A stretch of 43,469 bases of DNA, taken from contig JASHQQ010000087.1 in assembly GCA_030039035.1 (NCBI GenBank), positions 1 through 43,469 of the forward strand, given 5' to 3'. Position numbers and translations under genes: made by a program. The stretch's first letter is position 1; each line of letters begins with the position of its first letter. Source of the DNA: Acidobacteriaceae bacterium (lineage in GTDB: Bacteria > Acidobacteriota > Terriglobia > Terriglobales > Acidobacteriaceae). This document shows, in pieces, positions 8,454 through 17,084 of the stretch. The notes beneath the pieces were generated by a model that saw nothing but the letters and a program-made list of their open reading frames with translations, was not told the DNA's origin and did not search any database.

Positions 8454-9941
8454 TCACGCCTCGATAAATCCCGCGCCATAGAAATATTGCAGGCTCGGCT
8501 CCAACTGCTTGCCGAGTTCTTCCCGGGGGATTTCTGGAAACTCCCCGGCGAGCGCCTCGAGCAGCGCGCCGCGATCGCGCGTTCCGTCGAGCAGCAGAAA
8601 GAACTTCTGTGCGACGGCATCGTCGAGCTTGACCATCGAGTGAAGGAGCGTAACTCCCTGCGAGTGCGCCCGGATTTCCTGCCGGCTTGCGGCGCTGGCC
8701 CTTGGACGCTCCGGCATTCCGGCGGGAAGCCGGGGCCGCCAGGCGTGCAGTTCGACGAACTTGGCGACAGCCATCCGCATCAGCATCGTTGCCCCGCTGG
8801 CATCGAGGGACAGGCCGGTTCCGGCGAGCCGCGGCTCGATCTCTTCGAATCCGAGTCCCCGCGGCCAGGCTCGCTCGAGCGCCAGCATCAGCGCTACCGC
8901 GCCGGGGTGATTCGCTTCCATCTTGATGCCGCCCGGCAAGGTGAAGATCATCGCTCCCGGCGCGTCGCCTTGGGCCGAGGTCGCCGGCGAAGCCAGTTGC
9001 AGCCGGCGGAATGACTCTGGCGGGTAATCGCGGCGCATTTCGCGATCGGCCCGGCACAGCAGCGTTTCGCGGAATTTGCGCGCCCGGGCGAAATCCAGCA
9101 TCTGCTCCTGGGCGATGATGTTTCCCGGCGCCATCGCCTCCATTGCCGAGCGTATCTCCTGCCGGTAGCACGGATCGGGCGGCGGCGGCAGCGCGGCCTC
9201 GCACAGGTATTGAAGACCGTTCTGCTGTGCATGCCGCATGAACCCGGTGAAGGAAACCGTATGAAACGCTTCGCTGAGCTCGTCGTGGAATGTGGCCGGC
9301 GCGGTGCGCTCTTCTATCTTCTTCAGGTGCTCTTCCATGAGCCGCCGGTACGCGTCGCCCTCGGACCTCGATGCGAGCAGGAAATGAACCAGTTCGAGTG
9401 CCCCGCCGACCTGCTTTTCCAGGTGCTCCGTGCCGTCGATGCGATAGAGCATGATTTCGCGAATCGCATCGCGAACCAATCCGCCGGGCAGCGTATTGTA
9501 GCTGACGAATGCGATTCCGTTCGGCGCGAGCAGCTCGCTGCAGAGCACGAGCAGACGCTCTCGCACCGGCGCCGGAACCCAGGAATAGAAGCCGTGCGCG
9601 ATAATGTAGTCGAACTCGCCGAGCTCCGCGCCCACCTCAAGCAGATCGGCCGCGAAGATGCGGATATTCTTCAGCCCCAGCGCGCGAATGCGCTCCTGCC
9701 CGCGCTCGATGGGAAGACGGGCCAGGTCGAATCCCACGAATTCGCTTGCGGGAATGGCATAGGCCATGGGAATGAGGTTGGCGCCTTCGTTGCAGGCCAC
9801 TTCGAGCACGCGACAGCGATCGACCGGCGCCGGCGAAAGGCCATGGAGAATGGCCATGGTGGCGAGGCGATCCGGGTGAGTGTCGGAAAACGCCAGGCGG
9901 GGATAGGCCACGGCGTCGTAGGGATTCTGCGCTCCTTGCAC
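8454..9941 (-). CDS. SAM-dependent methyltransferase with regulatory C-terminal domain (PKMT-like)
   Basis: 495 residues from a GTG at 9941 (GAGGAAC about 9 bp upstream). Residues 1-200 are a class I SAM fold: motif I is VLEVACNEGANLIPMAYAIP, followed by FVGFDLARLPIERGQERI, the acidic IRIFAADLLEV and FDYIIAHGFYSWVP (motif IV with the family-typical HGFYSWV). The rest (about 215-495) matches the methyltransferase regulatory domain that follows it in this family, ending in a winged-helix-like segment (ALMLALERAWPRGLGFEEIE then DGTRDRGALLEALAGEFPEI). Relatives include the outer-membrane protein lysine methyltransferases of Rickettsia; the substrate here is unknown. It heads a run with the kinase-like gene and the small coupled gene. 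Confidence 0.88.
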   Translation of the reverse strand: MQGAQNPYDAVAYPRLAFSDTHPDRLATMAILHGLSPAPVDRCRVLEVACNEGANLIPMAYAIPASEFVGFDLARLPIERGQERIRALGLKNIRIFAADLLEVGAELGEFDYIIAHGFYSWVPAPVRERLLVLCSELLAPNGIAFVSYNTLPGGLVRDAIREIMLYRIDGTEHLEKQVGGALELVHFLLASRSEGDAYRRLMEEHLKKIEERTAPATFHDELSEAFHTVSFTGFMRHAQQNGLQYLCEAALPPPPDPCYRQEIRSAMEAMAPGNIIAQEQMLDFARARKFRETLLCRADREMRRDYPPESFRRLQLASPATSAQGDAPGAMIFTLPGGIKMEANHPGAVALMLALERAWPRGLGFEEIEPRLAGTGLSLDASGATMLMRMAVAKFVELHAWRPRLPAGMPERPRASAASRQEIRAHSQGVTLLHSMVKLDDAVAQKFFLLLDGTRDRGALLEALAGEFPEIPREELGKQLEPSLQYFYGAGFIEA

Positions 9942-10089
9942 AGAGAAGTTCCTCGCCTTCGGTTCATCTGCCGGGGCATCCGGGATTTCGGGCGATGCCT
10001 GAACTCAGGCAAGAATTCTCTCATGGCAGCCCTGGAGAGTTTGCGCTGAGAAAGCCCGAACGCGCATGGTGTGGGTGTGCGAACCCGTG

Positions 10090-12759
10090 TCAGGCCGGCT
10101 GCAGTTCCTTTTGGCCGACCTTCGATTCGGGAACCGGCCCATGCGTCTCCGCAGTTGGAGGCGGAGGCGCATTGCCGATGCGCCTGGAGTAGGTGCAGAC
10201 CACGGCCTTTTCGGCAGGCTCCGCGGCCGCTTTCTTGCCGCGCTTTGCGCGCGACTCTTCTTCGGCGGACTTTTTCCTGTTCGGACATTCGAGATAGATG
10301 CCGGAGCGCAGCGTCTTCTCGACCAGATACGGGCTTCCGCACTGCGGGCACTTCTTCGGCACCGGCTTATAATTCGACGTGAAATCGCACTTGGGATAAC
10401 TCGTGCATCCCCAGAACACGTTGCCGCGCCGCGCCCTGCGCTCGGCCAGGTCGCCCTCGCCGCACTTGGGACACTTCATACCCTCGATGAGATTCTGCTT
10501 CACGTATTTGCACTTCGGGTAGCCGGAGCAGGAGACAAACTCGCCATAGGCGCCCTGGCGCAGCACCAGCGGCTTGCCGCACACCGGGCAATCTTCGCCG
10601 GTGGGTTCCGGCGGCTTCTGCTGCTGCTTCTGGCTCAACTTGCGGATCGTCTTGCAGGGCGGATCGGCGTTGTAGTCGGGGCACGCCATGAACGGCCCGA
10701 ACGGCCCGCGCCGCAACACCATTGTCTTTCCGCAATTCTCGCAGTACTCTTCTTTCTCGTCGGCCTCCATCCCCTCGGGCGTGTTCAGGTCCGGTTTCGA
10801 TGCGGTGTTTTCCTTGGTAAAGGTGCAGCTCGCGGGGTCCTTCTTGTCGTAGGCCGAGCAGGCGTAGAAGGTTCCGAACTTGCCCCACTTCAGAACCAGC
10901 GGCGATCCGCAAAGTTCGCACTTCTCGTTCGTCACTTGTTCAAGGCGCTTGATGTTGCGCATCTTCTTGCCGGCGTCTTTCAGTTCCTTCTCAAAATAGC
11001 TATAGAAGCCGTTGAGCAGGTCGGTCCACTTTTCCTTGCCGTCTTCGATGTCGTCGAGCTCTTCTTCGAGCTTTGCCGTGTAGGCGGTGTCGAAGATATA
11101 AGGGAAATTCTCGACGAGCAGATCGCACACGACCATGCCGATCTCCGTCGGATAGAAGCGGCCGCGCGAGCCGCCGTGCTTCACCACGTATTCCCGATCC
11201 TGAATGGTGTTGATGATCGACGCGTAGGTCGACGGGCGGCCGATGCCGCGCTCCTCGAGTTCCTTCACCAGCGAGGCTTCGTTATAGCGCGGTGGCGGCT
11301 GGGTGAAGCTTTGTTCGGGGAGAAGCTTTTCCAGCTCGAGCCGGCTCACGTTGTCGAGGTCGGGCAGCCGGTTGGCCGACTCATCGTCATCGTCCTTCTT
11401 TTCTTCAATGGCTTCGTAGATTTTCAGGAAGCCGTCGAAGCGCAGCACCGAGCCGGAAGCGCGAAAGTCGTAAGTCTTCCTGGTCTTGCGCGATGCCGCT
11501 TCGATCTTCGCCGTCGTCACGTCATAGACGGCCGGTGTCATCTGCGAGGCGATGAAGCGCTTCCAGATGAGCGTGTAGAGCTTGAGCTGCTCGTCGCTCA
11601 TGTACTTCGCAATCGACTCCGGCGTGCGCGAGACGTCGGTCGGGCGGATGGCCTCGTGCGCGTCCTGCGCGTCCTTTTTGCCTTTGAAGACGTTGGCGCT
11701 GTCGGGCAGATAGGCCGCACCGAGTTGTTTTTCGATCCACGCGCGAGCGCTCCCGATTGCGTCGGGCGCCACGCGCGGCGAGTCGGTACGCATGTAGGTG
11801 ATCAGGCCGACAGTGCCGTCGGGGCCGAGATCCACGCCTTCGTAGAGCCGCTGCGCCACGCCCATGGTGCGGCGCACGTTGAAGCCGAGCTTGCTCGAGG
11901 CATCGCGCTGCAACTGGCTGGTGATGAACGGAGGCAGCGGACGCCGCTGCCGCTCGCGCGACTGCACCGAAGCCAGCGACCACGTCGCGTCGTCCAGCGC
12001 CGCGACAACGTCGCGCATCGACTTCTCGTCGGGAAGCGCATTGGCAATGAACTGGTCCTTGCCGTCCTTGTCTTTTCCGTTGGGAACGCGCGCCGGCTCG
12101 CCGTCGATGCCGACGAAATGGGCCTGAAACGGCTTCTCCGGTTGTCTGTCGGGGTGCAGCAGCGCATCCAGCGTCCAGTACTCGACCGGCTGGAAGGCGC
12201 CGATCTCGCGTTCGCGCTCGACGATGAGGCGCAGCGCGACGGTCTGCACGCGGCCCGCGGAGAGGCCCCGGCGCACCTTGTCCCACAAGAGCGGCGAAAT
12301 CTGATAGCCCACGAGGCGATCGAGCACGCGCCGGGTCTGCTGCGCGTCCACCAGATGCTGATCCACGTCGCGCGGATGCTCGAAGGCTTCCTTCACGGCC
12401 TTCCTGGTGATCTCGTTGAACGTCACGCGCCGGATCTTCTTGCGTTCGGCGGCGGTGTGTCCCAACTGAAAGGCCAGATGCGCGGCAATGGCTTCGCCTT
12501 CGCGGTCGGGGTCGGGCGCGAGGAAGATCGCGTCGGCCCGGGCGCCGGCTTTCTTCAACTGCTCGACGATCTTCTCCTTGCCCGGAGAAACGATGAGGTG
12601 CGGCTCAAACGTGCGCTTCTTCAACTCGACGCCGATGTCGTTTTTGGGCAGGTCCATAATGTGCCCGATCGACGCCTTGACCTCGAACCCCTTGCCAAGA
12701 TACTTCTCGATCGTCTTGGCCTTGGCAGGCGATTCGACGATGACCAGTGATCGACTCAT
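10090..12759 (-). CDS. topA: DNA topoisomerase I (type IA)
   Basis: 889 residues. It relaxes negatively supercoiled DNA by passing a strand through a transient 5'-phosphotyrosyl break. The TOPRIM domain opens MSRSLVIVESPAKAKTIEKY and carries the metal-binding DPDREGEA at about residues 83-90. The catalytic tyrosine is Tyr322 in GLITYMRTDS. The arch and hinge domains follow (RGIGRPSTYASIINTIQDRE, FPYIFDTAYTA). The C-terminus is a row of five Cys4-type zinc ribbons: CELC, CENC, CPVC, CPKC and CPQC pairs, each with a later Cys pair, typical of a full-length bacterial enzyme; the tail beyond is basic. The ATG at 12759 has AAAGGATAGGA just upstream. dprA lies upstream on the same strand after 300 bp; the dprA-topA order is a common chromosomal arrangement. 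Confidence 0.98.
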   Translation of the reverse strand: MSRSLVIVESPAKAKTIEKYLGKGFEVKASIGHIMDLPKNDIGVELKKRTFEPHLIVSPGKEKIVEQLKKAGARADAIFLAPDPDREGEAIAAHLAFQLGHTAAERKKIRRVTFNEITRKAVKEAFEHPRDVDQHLVDAQQTRRVLDRLVGYQISPLLWDKVRRGLSAGRVQTVALRLIVEREREIGAFQPVEYWTLDALLHPDRQPEKPFQAHFVGIDGEPARVPNGKDKDGKDQFIANALPDEKSMRDVVAALDDATWSLASVQSRERQRRPLPPFITSQLQRDASSKLGFNVRRTMGVAQRLYEGVDLGPDGTVGLITYMRTDSPRVAPDAIGSARAWIEKQLGAAYLPDSANVFKGKKDAQDAHEAIRPTDVSRTPESIAKYMSDEQLKLYTLIWKRFIASQMTPAVYDVTTAKIEAASRKTRKTYDFRASGSVLRFDGFLKIYEAIEEKKDDDDESANRLPDLDNVSRLELEKLLPEQSFTQPPPRYNEASLVKELEERGIGRPSTYASIINTIQDREYVVKHGGSRGRFYPTEIGMVVCDLLVENFPYIFDTAYTAKLEEELDDIEDGKEKWTDLLNGFYSYFEKELKDAGKKMRNIKRLEQVTNEKCELCGSPLVLKWGKFGTFYACSAYDKKDPASCTFTKENTASKPDLNTPEGMEADEKEEYCENCGKTMVLRRGPFGPFMACPDYNADPPCKTIRKLSQKQQQKPPEPTGEDCPVCGKPLVLRQGAYGEFVSCSGYPKCKYVKQNLIEGMKCPKCGEGDLAERRARRGNVFWGCTSYPKCDFTSNYKPVPKKCPQCGSPYLVEKTLRSGIYLECPNRKKSAEEESRAKRGKKAAAEPAEKAVVCTYSRRIGNAPPPPTAETHGPVPESKVGQKELQPA

Positions 12760-13059
12760 TCCTATCCTTTAACTTTCTGCCTCGCTGAAAACGCCGTTCG
12801 TCCCGGCGAATTCGATCCCGGCGATTTTCGCATGGCTCGCCGGCCCGCCTGACCGGACTTCTCCGGCGAGCAGGACGGCCTTCCCTCGAAAATCAGGCCA
12901 TGAAATTTGCAAGCTACCACGGAACCCCATCCGATTTCCAGCGCCGAAGGATTCTTCCCGCAACGTCCGCCCCATTTTTTCCATCCCGCGCAAACCCGTC
13001 TCGCGCACGAAAACCCGCGAGAAACCACCCGGCCAGTTGGACGTTGAGCGAGGGAACCG
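12760..13059. other. 300-bp gap between topA and dprA without a recognised gene
   Basis: Short open frames occur here (for example 12769-13008, minus) but their products are Gly/Arg-rich shadows with no ribosome-binding site or family resemblance. No hairpin with a T tract was seen. The gap is probably leader and promoter DNA for topA. Confidence 0.4.
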
Positions 13060-14235
13060 TTACATCGTTCGCACGTAATTCTTTCCCGGCAACTGTCGCA
13101 CACGGCCGGCCAACTCGAGCTCGAAGAGCGCCGTAAACACCTCAGAAGATGTCAATTGCGTCTCCATCAGCTCGAGAATCCCATCGATCTGCAGCGACTC
13201 ATCCGAGCGTAGCACTTCCAGTACCATCGCCTCCTGGGGCCGCAGGACCGGGTCAGGCAGTAATGATGCGGCAGGAGACGGTTTGGATGCAGCCGGAACC
13301 TGCGACTCCAGTTCCAGCCGCACCTGCGAAGGCAGATCCTCCCAGACGTCTTCCCACGTGGCCACGAGCTTGGCGCCCTGTTTTATCAATGTGTTGGGGG
13401 TCCAGGAATTCTTGCTGGTCACGTTGCCCGGCACGGCAAAGAGATCGCGGTTCTGGTCGGCGGCGCAGCGCGCGGTCACGCGCGTGCCCGAGTTCTCGCC
13501 GGCTTCCACCACCAGCACGCCCACGCTGAGCCCGCTGATGACGCGGTTGCGCCGCGGAAAATTCTGCGGCGCGGGAAACGTGCCCATCGGCACCTCGCTG
13601 ACAATGGCTCCGCCGGAGGCCAGAATCTCTTCGGCAAGCTTCTTGTTCTCTTTCGGATAGACCACGTCGATGCCCGTTCCCCACACGGCCAGCGTGGGCA
13701 TGCGCGCCGCCAGAGCGCCCTTGTGCGCAGAGGAGTCGATGCCGCGCGCCATGCCGCTGATGACGAGCATGCCGCGCGCCGCGAGGTCGCGAGCCAACAT
13801 CTCAGCCACGCCGCTTCCGTAAGGCGTGGGATGCCGCGTTCCAATGATGGCGATCGCCGGACGCGCCAGCAGGCTCGCCGCTCCGCGCACCCACAGCACC
13901 GGCGGCGGATCGTAAATCTCCCGCAGGCGCTCCGGATACTCCAGACACGAATAAGTGAGAATTGTTGCGCCGTCTCCGGCGACCCGAGCCCACTCCTGCC
14001 CGGCCGCGGACCGCGCGCGGCCGTCGAAGACGAACTGCGCCGCCTCGGCGGGAAACTTCAACCCCTCGAGCGACGTGAGCGGAAGCGAAAAGAGCTGGCC
14101 CGGAGTTTCCAGCTCGCGCATTGCGTCCACAATGCGCCTGGGTCCCAGGCCCGGCGCGAGCACGAGAGCCAGCCACGCCAGCCGATCTTCGTCCAGTTGC
14201 GCCGGCAGCACCGCGCCATCCACGGTCACATGCAT
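13060..14235 (-). CDS. dprA: DNA-processing protein DprA/Smf
   Basis: 391 residues. DprA loads RecA on incoming single-stranded DNA during natural transformation. Residues 1-100 form the SAM-like N-terminal part (LAWLALVLAPGLGPRRIVDA). The extended Rossmann fold follows: AIIGTRHPTPYGSG, ARGMLVISGMARGIDSSAHK, VWGTGIDVVYPKENKKLAEE, SEVPMGTFPAPQNFPRRNRV, ISGLSVGVLVVEAGENSGT and a later FAVPGN. The usual SG-(S/T)-(L/R)-x-TA then AA-x-Q-x-R pattern is present (SGTRVTARCAADQNR). The C-terminal 70 residues form the winged-helix-like DprA tail. The ATG at 14235 has GGGAG upstream. The length is normal for the family. Confidence 0.97.
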   Translation of the reverse strand: MHVTVDGAVLPAQLDEDRLAWLALVLAPGLGPRRIVDAMRELETPGQLFSLPLTSLEGLKFPAEAAQFVFDGRARSAAGQEWARVAGDGATILTYSCLEYPERLREIYDPPPVLWVRGAASLLARPAIAIIGTRHPTPYGSGVAEMLARDLAARGMLVISGMARGIDSSAHKGALAARMPTLAVWGTGIDVVYPKENKKLAEEILASGGAIVSEVPMGTFPAPQNFPRRNRVISGLSVGVLVVEAGENSGTRVTARCAADQNRDLFAVPGNVTSKNSWTPNTLIKQGAKLVATWEDVWEDLPSQVRLELESQVPAASKPSPAASLLPDPVLRPQEAMVLEVLRSDESLQIDGILELMETQLTSSEVFTALFELELAGRVRQLPGKNYVRTM

Positions 14236-14358
14236 TTGGTCCCGCTCCCGCGCCCATACTTTCAGGCGGTGATCTCCGATGGGGAACGAAACACACGCTG
14301 AACAAGGGGTAATGCGCTCAAAGTAACGGTTGATGCGCTGGGTGTCAAGTCGGTGGGA

Positions 14359-14526
14359 AGCTTTCAGCCGTCAGCCGTCAGCTATTTGGCTTTCAGCTTT
14401 CAGCCTTCAGCCTTCAGCCTTTAGCCTTTAGCTTTTAGCTCTTAGCCCTTGGCCCTTGGCCGGTGAGCCGTCATCTGTTCCCTGTTCCCTGTTCCCTGTT
14501 CCCTGACCTCTGATCTCTGATCTCTC
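14359..14526. repeat. 24-unit heptamer tandem array (drifting unit sequence)
   Basis: From 14359 the sequence divides into 24 consecutive 7-mers without any slip. The unit drifts: AGCCGTC twice, CAGCTTT, CAGCCTT three times, TAGCCTT, TAGCTTT, TAGCTCT, TAGCCCT, TGGCCCT, TGGCCGG, then TTCCCTG four times (14478-14505), ACCTCTG and ATCTCTG. Adjacent units differ by one or two bases, as expected from local duplication. It occupies most of the gap between dprA and mqnA; the rest (14236-14358 and 14527-14545) shows no gene. Confidence 0.93.
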
Positions 14527-14545
14527 CGCTGATAATCTAAAGACC

Positions 14546-15424
14546 GTGAGTTCACTCCAGCACAGGCGGCTGCGCGTGGCCGCAATTGGCTTTCTCAACC
14601 CGGCGCCGCTGATGTGGGACTTCGATCATCCGCCGCTGGCTGCGGAGCTGTCCACGCGCTACCAGGTCGAATCGATGATGCCTTCGGAGTGCGCCGACCG
14701 CCTGGCCAACGGGACGGCCGACATCGGCCTTGTCCCCATTGCCGCCCTCGCCACCACGCCCGGCCTGCGCATCCTGCCCGGCTGCACCATCGCATCGAAA
14801 GGCCGGGTCCGGTCGCTGTTGCTGGTGCGCCGGGCCCGGCAGCCGCTCGAGAAGCTGCGCAACATCGCGGCCGACATCGCCAGCCGGACCACACTCATCT
14901 ATGCCCGCATCCTGCTCCACGGATGGGGGAATCCGGCGGTTCCTTTCGTGCCCATGGCGGCCGACCTCGACGCCATGCTCGATCGCGCCGACGCCGCCAT
15001 CGTCATCGGCGACCCCGCCCTGCTGGCTCTGGAAGAACGCGCCAACCGCGTCGAACGGACCGGTGAAGAGCTTGTCTACCATGATCTGGCCGGAGAATGG
15101 CACTCCCTGACGGGCAGTGCATTTATCTCCGCCGTCTGGGCGGCCGGCCCGGCTTGCAGCGGCACGCTCGACGAGAGCATTACCGCGGATCTGGTCCGCT
15201 CGCGCGATCGCGGTCTGGCCAGGCTCGATGCGCTGGTTGAGGAGTGGGCGCGCAAGCTGCCCTTGTCCGAGCAGACCATTCGTTCCTACCTGACGACGAA
15301 CATCCACTACGTTCTCGATGAAGAATGCATCGCGGGAATGCGAGAGTTTTTTCAAAAGGCAGGGGAGGTTGGTGCGCTGCCGGAGTACGCTCTCGGCGGA
15401 TTCGGCGGCAGCGCTGTTCGATAG
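14546..15424 (+). CDS. mqnA: Chorismate dehydratase MqnA (futalosine pathway)
   Basis: 292 residues from a GTG at 14546. MqnA removes water from chorismate to give 3-enolpyruvylbenzoate, the first step of the futalosine route to menaquinone. The fold is a periplasmic-binding-protein-like pair of lobes: VAAIGFLNPAPLMWDF at the start, then PSECADRLANGTADIGLVPI, LLVRRARQPLEKLRNIA, a DRADAAIVIGDPALLALEER motif and DLAGEWHSLTGSAFISAVWA. These match the family order and length. It implies this organism makes menaquinone via futalosine, but no other mqn gene lies in the window. The ribosome-binding site is weak; an ATAAT-like element sits just upstream in the end of the heptamer array. The gene is flanked on both sides by heptamer arrays. 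Confidence 0.93.
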   Translation: MSSLQHRRLRVAAIGFLNPAPLMWDFDHPPLAAELSTRYQVESMMPSECADRLANGTADIGLVPIAALATTPGLRILPGCTIASKGRVRSLLLVRRARQPLEKLRNIAADIASRTTLIYARILLHGWGNPAVPFVPMAADLDAMLDRADAAIVIGDPALLALEERANRVERTGEELVYHDLAGEWHSLTGSAFISAVWAAGPACSGTLDESITADLVRSRDRGLARLDALVEEWARKLPLSEQTIRSYLTTNIHYVLDEECIAGMREFFQKAGEVGALPEYALGGFGGSAVR

Positions 15425-15507
15425 CGCGAAGCAGGGTCAGCGAAGCCATGCGTAGTGGCATCTTCCGCAGCTGCTTTCGTTCGGGTTTCCACGAAGTTTG
15501 TGGCATT

Positions 15508-15553
15508 CAAAAACAACCGCAGATCCTTCACTTCGTTCAGGATGACAGCGGTA
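15508..15553. repeat. Dispersed palindromic repeat, copy A
   Basis: Contains AAAAACAACCGC, then ATCCT and AGGAT around an 11-base core, then GACAGCGG. Copy B at 33266-33308 begins with the same AAAAACAACCGC, has ATCCT and AGGAT around a different core that also base-pairs (CGCC/GGCG), and ends in AGGATGACA. A partial reverse copy is at 35607-35620. The remaining gap 15425-15621 holds no gene. Confidence 0.6.
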
Positions 15554-15583
15554 ATTAGAGGCATGAATTTCCGGGACCTGACT

Positions 15584-15618
15584 AGCTGAAAGCTAAGAGC
15601 TAGAAGCTAAGAGCTGCT
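15584..15618. repeat. Five-unit heptamer array, opposite orientation to the 14359 array
   Basis: AGCTGAA, AGCTAAG, AGCTAGA, AGCTAAG, AGCTGCT in exact 7-bp register. AGCTAAG is the reverse complement of CTTAGCT, which occurs in the middle of the 14359-14526 array. The array ends three bases before the fabH stop codon. Confidence 0.85.
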
Positions 15619-15621
15619 TTC

Positions 15622-16638
15622 TCACATCTCCCACCGCAGCAGCGACGCACCCACCGTAAACCCGGCGCCGACGGCCGCCAGCAGCACCAGGTCACCCTTT
15701 TTCAGCTTGCCCTGCTCGATCGCCGTCTCCATGGCCAGCGGAATGGTGCCGCCCGAGGTGTTGCCGTACTTGTCGATATTGATAATGACGCGCGCGGGAT
15801 CCATGCCCAGCCGGTCGGCGGTCGAGGTAATGATGCGCTTGTTGGCCTGATGCGGAATGAAGACGTCGAGATCCTTGCCGGTAATGCCGTTGCGTTCGAG
15901 CACCGTCGTTGTGGCTTCGGCCATTTTGCGCACGGCGAACTTGTAGACGGCCTGCCCATCCTGGTGGATGTAATGCCACTTCTTGTCGACGGTCTCGTGG
16001 CTGGGAGGATTCAGGCTGCCGCCGCCCCTGAGATTCAGCGACACGCCGCCCGAACCGTCGATCTCGTGCACGAAATCGATGAGCCCGATCTCGCCATCCG
16101 CGCAGGGTTCCAGCAGCACCGCGCCGCCGCCGTCGCCGAAGAGCACGCAGGTGGCGCGGTCGGTGTAGTCGGTCATGCGCGTGTTGGCGTCGGCGCCGAT
16201 CACCAGCACCCTGGAATGCGCTCCGCTCGCCACCAGCCCCGCGCCGGCCTGCAGCGCGTAGACGAATCCCGAGCAGCCGGCGGAGACATCGAATCCCCAC
16301 GCGCCCCTGGCGCCGATCTTCTCCTGCACCAGGCAGGCGGTGGAGGGAAACATCATGTCCGGAGTGACCGTGCCGACGAGGATGGCCTCAACGTCGGTGG
16401 GCGCCATGCCGCGCTGCCTGAGGCATCGTCGCGCGGCCACCGCGCACATATCGCTGGTGCCCTTTCCCTTTTCCAGGATGTGCCGCTCGCGGATGCCGGT
16501 GCGCTCCATGATCCACTGGTCGCTGGTCTCCACCATCTTTTCGAAATCCTGATTGGTCAGCACATCGGGCGGGACGTAGGTTCCGAGCGCCGTGATCTTG
16601 GCGCGCCGGCCCACGGCGGGGCGTACGGCGAGGGTCAA
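15622..16638 (-). CDS. fabH: Beta-ketoacyl-ACP synthase III
   Basis: 338 residues. FabH condenses acetyl-CoA (or another primer) with malonyl-ACP to start type II fatty acid synthesis. The active-site Cys122 lies in [14 protein letters not shown], His263 in IPHQANKR and Asn293 in [15 protein letters not shown], all in the right order; [17 protein letters not shown] and the [13 protein letters not shown] tail are typical. The length is normal. It is not clustered with plsX, fabD or acpP as in many bacteria; upstream on the same strand the nearest feature is the SRP RNA. Whether its primer is straight or branched cannot be decided here. Confidence 0.97.
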   Translation of the reverse strand: MTLAVRPAVGRRAKITALGTYVPPDVLTNQDFEKMVETSDQWIMERTGIRERHILEKGKGTSDMCAVAARRCLRQRGMAPTDVEAILVGTVTPDMMFPSTACLVQEKIGARGAWGFDVSAGCSGFVYALQAGAGLVASGAHSRVLVIGADANTRMTDYTDRATCVLFGDGGGAVLLEPCADGEIGLIDFVHEIDGSGGVSLNLRGGGSLNPPSHETVDKKWHYIHQDGQAVYKFAVRKMAEATTTVLERNGITGKDLDVFIPHQANKRIITSTADRLGMDPARVIINIDKYGNTSGGTIPLAMETAIEQGKLKKGDLVLLAAVGAGFTVGASLLRWEM

Positions 16639-16716
16639 TGCATTTCTCCTTGCCCGAAGACCGGGGTCGCGGGAACCCTGGGAGGAACGTGCGCAACTCG
16701 CGCTCCGCGCACAAAA

Positions 16717-16814
16717 GTACCGGGTGACCTACTGCGCCCGTACTAGCCCGTTACCGTTGCTTCCTTCCGGACCTGGCGGGGTTGGCGGGATTACGTCGCG
16801 TAGGACCCGGCACT
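16717..16814 (-). ncRNA. ffs: Bacterial signal recognition particle RNA (4.5S-type)
   Basis: The minus strand carries the universal SRP apical-loop sequence CAGGTCCGGAAGGAAGCA. The distal ends pair: GTGCCGGGTCCTAC at the 5' end (plus strand 16801-16814) with GTAGGTCACCCGGTAC at the 3' end (plus strand 16717-16732), with one small bulge. The length of about 98 nt suits the small bacterial form. It works with Ffh and the FtsY receptor encoded at 40111-41094. A TAAAAT -10 element lies at the correct distance upstream. The exact ends are set from the pairing. Confidence 0.93.
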
Positions 16815-16819
16815 GAGCG

Positions 16820-16825
16820 ATTTTA
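16820..16825 (-). promoter_or_regulatory. -10 element of the SRP RNA
   Basis: TAAAAT on the minus strand ends six bases before the inferred 5' end of the RNA (16814). No good -35 hexamer was found at the usual distance. Confidence 0.45.
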
Positions 16826-16965
16826 GCATTCGTCAGGCGGATGCCGGGGAGCGGGACGGCAATCGTCTGTCTCTCCCTGCAAGTCCCGGAACGAAAGGCG
16901 CTTTCCTGCCCTTTGCCGGTCCCGCATGACTCGTTCGGGGTACATCCCGGAATCCCGGCATTCCT

Positions 16966-16971
16966 TATAAT
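16966..16971 (+). promoter_or_regulatory. Possible -10 element upstream of the membrane-fused synthase-like gene
   Basis: A perfect TATAAT in an AT-rich patch, followed by a leader of about 105 bases to the ATG at 17085. No -35 hexamer is convincing, so this is tentative. Confidence 0.3.
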
Positions 16972-17084
16972 TCGAAAAAACCTGAAGAGCACGCAGCGGA
17001 GCGAGATCGGCCTGCACCGGTCCCGAAGGAGACCAGGACGCGCGCCGTGCCGCTGCATGAGCATCCTGGGAAAGGTTCCAACGG

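Noticed and set aside
10066-12750. Long open frame opposite topA on the plus strand (about 890 codons)
   Set aside because: It mirrors topA codon by codon; its product is rich in His, Arg and Leu and shows no family motif. It is a shadow of high-GC coding DNA.
12769-13008. Small gene between topA and dprA
   Set aside because: No ribosome-binding site and the product has no conserved look.
14359-14526. CRISPR array
   Set aside because: Units are 7 bp with no spacers and no cas genes nearby.
16639-16840. tRNA gene beside fabH
   Set aside because: The folded region is the SRP RNA; no T-arm or acceptor stem of a tRNA is present.
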